Shown here: piece after piece, positions 62,411 to 64,000 of the stretch
Numbering within the stretch: the stretch's first letter is position 1
Layout: each line of letters starts with the position of its first letter
NCBI GenBank assembly: GCA_013397695.1
Contig: VYZI01000131.1
Location: 62,001 to 126,000, forward strand
DNA: 64,000 bases
Source: Centropus unirufus
Taxonomy: Eukaryota > Chordata > Aves > Cuculiformes > Centropidae
Direction of reading: 5' to 3'
The notes under the pieces: generated by a model
What the model saw: the letters and a program-made list of their open reading frames with translations, nothing else
Databases searched by the model: none
Told to the model about the DNA's origin: nothing
Program-made: the position numbers and the translations under genes

Positions 62411-63061
62411 TATGTATATGTAAAGAAGAAAGTTCTATTACAGTCTCACATCACAAACTAGTTTTGGTATAAAGTCCTTTGAAAGGCATCAGCGAAGTTA
62501 GGATCTAAGAGCAGACCCAGAGGCAAATGAACACAGAGTACCTCATGGCTTTCTGTAAGCTTTGGATTCAAAGTGCAACATCTCTGCAAAATTTAAACCT
62601 CAGAAAACTGAATGGACAAGAATAAACGGGACAGACTGCATTGGCAGAGGCAGATATTGTGACAGCCTAAAGTCGTTTTGTATACAAGGGATTTAGGTTA
62701 CAGAACAAGACAGGCTTGGTTTCTGCAAGGAGATGGCGTTAACCCATCTCTTGCAGGAAGCCTACCTCCCAGTATGATCTCTCATAAATAATTCTTTTTC
62801 ACTTGCAGCACTGTGTTGGAAGGATGCAACAGAGCAGGAGGCTGAAAGCCCAGCTATCCAAAGCTCTCCATTCTAAGGCACTCCTGCTGGGTATGGTAGG
62901 GCCTCTAACAAAGAGGAAGCCCAAGAGAGCATTCTGCAGATCTCAGAAAAACAAAATGGAAGACAAAGCATCATATTGCGTTTAGACACAAAACGTGCCA
63001 CTTCCACCTCACAGGCTGAGCTTCTCACCCACACCACACTGACATAAAATATTGATCCTGC

Positions 63062-63082
63062 ATAATAATAAATAATAATAAA
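63062..63082. repeat. (AAT)n microsatellite
   Basis: Two blocks of three ATA/AAT units separated by one extra A. Confidence 0.85.
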
Positions 63083-64000
63083 ATATGGATCCATGGAAGC
63101 ATGAGGTCCTACATAATATTTATTACCCAATGTGCTTTAGCAGCACTTTTTCCATCCAGCTTGTAGCATCCATAGTAATTTTTCCATGGATACACCAAGA
63201 GGTGTAACTATAAATGAAAATGCTCTCACACGAGAAGCACATATATTACATCATTCTCTGTGTCGTATGCTTGATCATGTTGCACAAATTCTTGTACATC
63301 TGTGCAGCTTTGAGGTAACAAGGGTAAGAAAAGCAGACTGAGTCTTTTTATGACATAGATAGCATTTTACAAAACCAAATCATCTGTTAAAAATGTGAAA
63401 ACAATACAAAGGCTTCAAATGCATTAAAAAGTAAACAGCATAAAAATAACCCATGAGAATTTACTGGTGACGCAATTAAAGAAGATCACAGTTTAGGTGT
63501 CAGAAATTACAGTGCCCTGACAGATGTAAAAAACCACTAGCAAGACACGGCATGTTTTTCGGTCTCCTCATCTTGCGCAATGCTGTAGAGAAAACAGCAT
63601 TCAGCTAGGCACACAGCAGTGAGATCTTGTGTGCAAGGGTGAGCAAACCCTCAAGGCTGACAATTAGAGATGCTGTAAACCTGTGGATACTGTTGGAGAC
63701 AAGTAATGATCAGTATATCTTTAAATCTGGCCATGAATACCAATGAGAGCGTTGGAAATACTGGCAGCCTGGGATGGAGGCATCATGCACTGGAAGATCT
63801 CACAGCCCTGAGGGATATGGGTTAGGCAAAGAATTAAGTCAGGACCTTGAATATTAGGAAGTTGTATTTGCAGTTGTTTGTGGAGTTAGTCAATAGGACC
63901 TCCTTAGGAAACTGTCCTCAGGAACAGGGCAGCAGAAAAAAGCTGGCAGATCATTATGGATGCTTTCTATGGAGTGCAAGAGCTCTCAGTCCCCAGGTGC

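Larger units (their letters stand above)
61668..64000. other. Non-coding stretch, no gene seen
   Basis: AT-rich unique sequence to the end of the window. The 148-codon frame at 61791-62237 starts with GTG and is unrecognised. It includes a 14-bp palindrome at 62397-62410 and an (AAT)n tract at 63062-63082. Confidence 0.6.

Noticed and set aside
1..64000. CRISPR arrays, tRNA/rRNA genes, mitochondrial insertions, bacterial operons
   Set aside because: I looked for spaced direct repeats, tRNA-like T-arms, rRNA-like and mitochondrial text, and gene clusters on both strands. None was found and the context is avian nuclear DNA.

Overview
This window reads as nuclear DNA from a bird, probably a galliform such as chicken. 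The evidence is the type of interspersed repeats: truncated CR1 LINE copies (one still carries a recognisable reverse-transcriptase C-terminus) and an ERV-L type endogenous retrovirus whose LTRs have the TGTTGTGG...CCACAACA style ends typical of avian genomes. The background is AT-rich and poor in CpG. No long open reading frames, operons, ribosome binding sites or tRNA/rRNA genes are visible, so this is not prokaryotic DNA. It is either intergenic (gene-poor) or lies inside a large intron.

Layout. 1-34.7 kb is mostly unique non-coding sequence, with a 40-base assembly gap at 6044-6083, some simple repeats, one exon-like ORF flanked by good splice consensus at 7906-8051, and a small ORF at 23962-24123. 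34.73-35.49 kb is a 5'-truncated CR1 on the minus strand. About 37.65-38.32 kb is a decayed ERV-L piece (integrase region, then part of the 3' LTR) on the plus strand. 45.115-45.796 kb is a complete solo ERV-L LTR on the plus strand with a 5-base near-match duplication at its edges. Short CR1 tails lie at 43.4, 55.7 and 58.75 kb. The last 15 kb holds three GC-richer patches with ORFs (49.4, 59.8-60.0 and 61.2-61.7 kb) that are the best remaining places to look for small exons.

No complete protein-coding gene can be supported from the sequence. Most longer ORFs I inspected (for example 3320-3760, 34164-34610 and 61791-62237) do not begin with ATG, resemble nothing I recognise, and are of a length expected by chance in 64 kb. 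I found no convincing new biological system. The findings are modest: repeat history, several candidate exons or small ORFs, and a few local duplications and palindromes.
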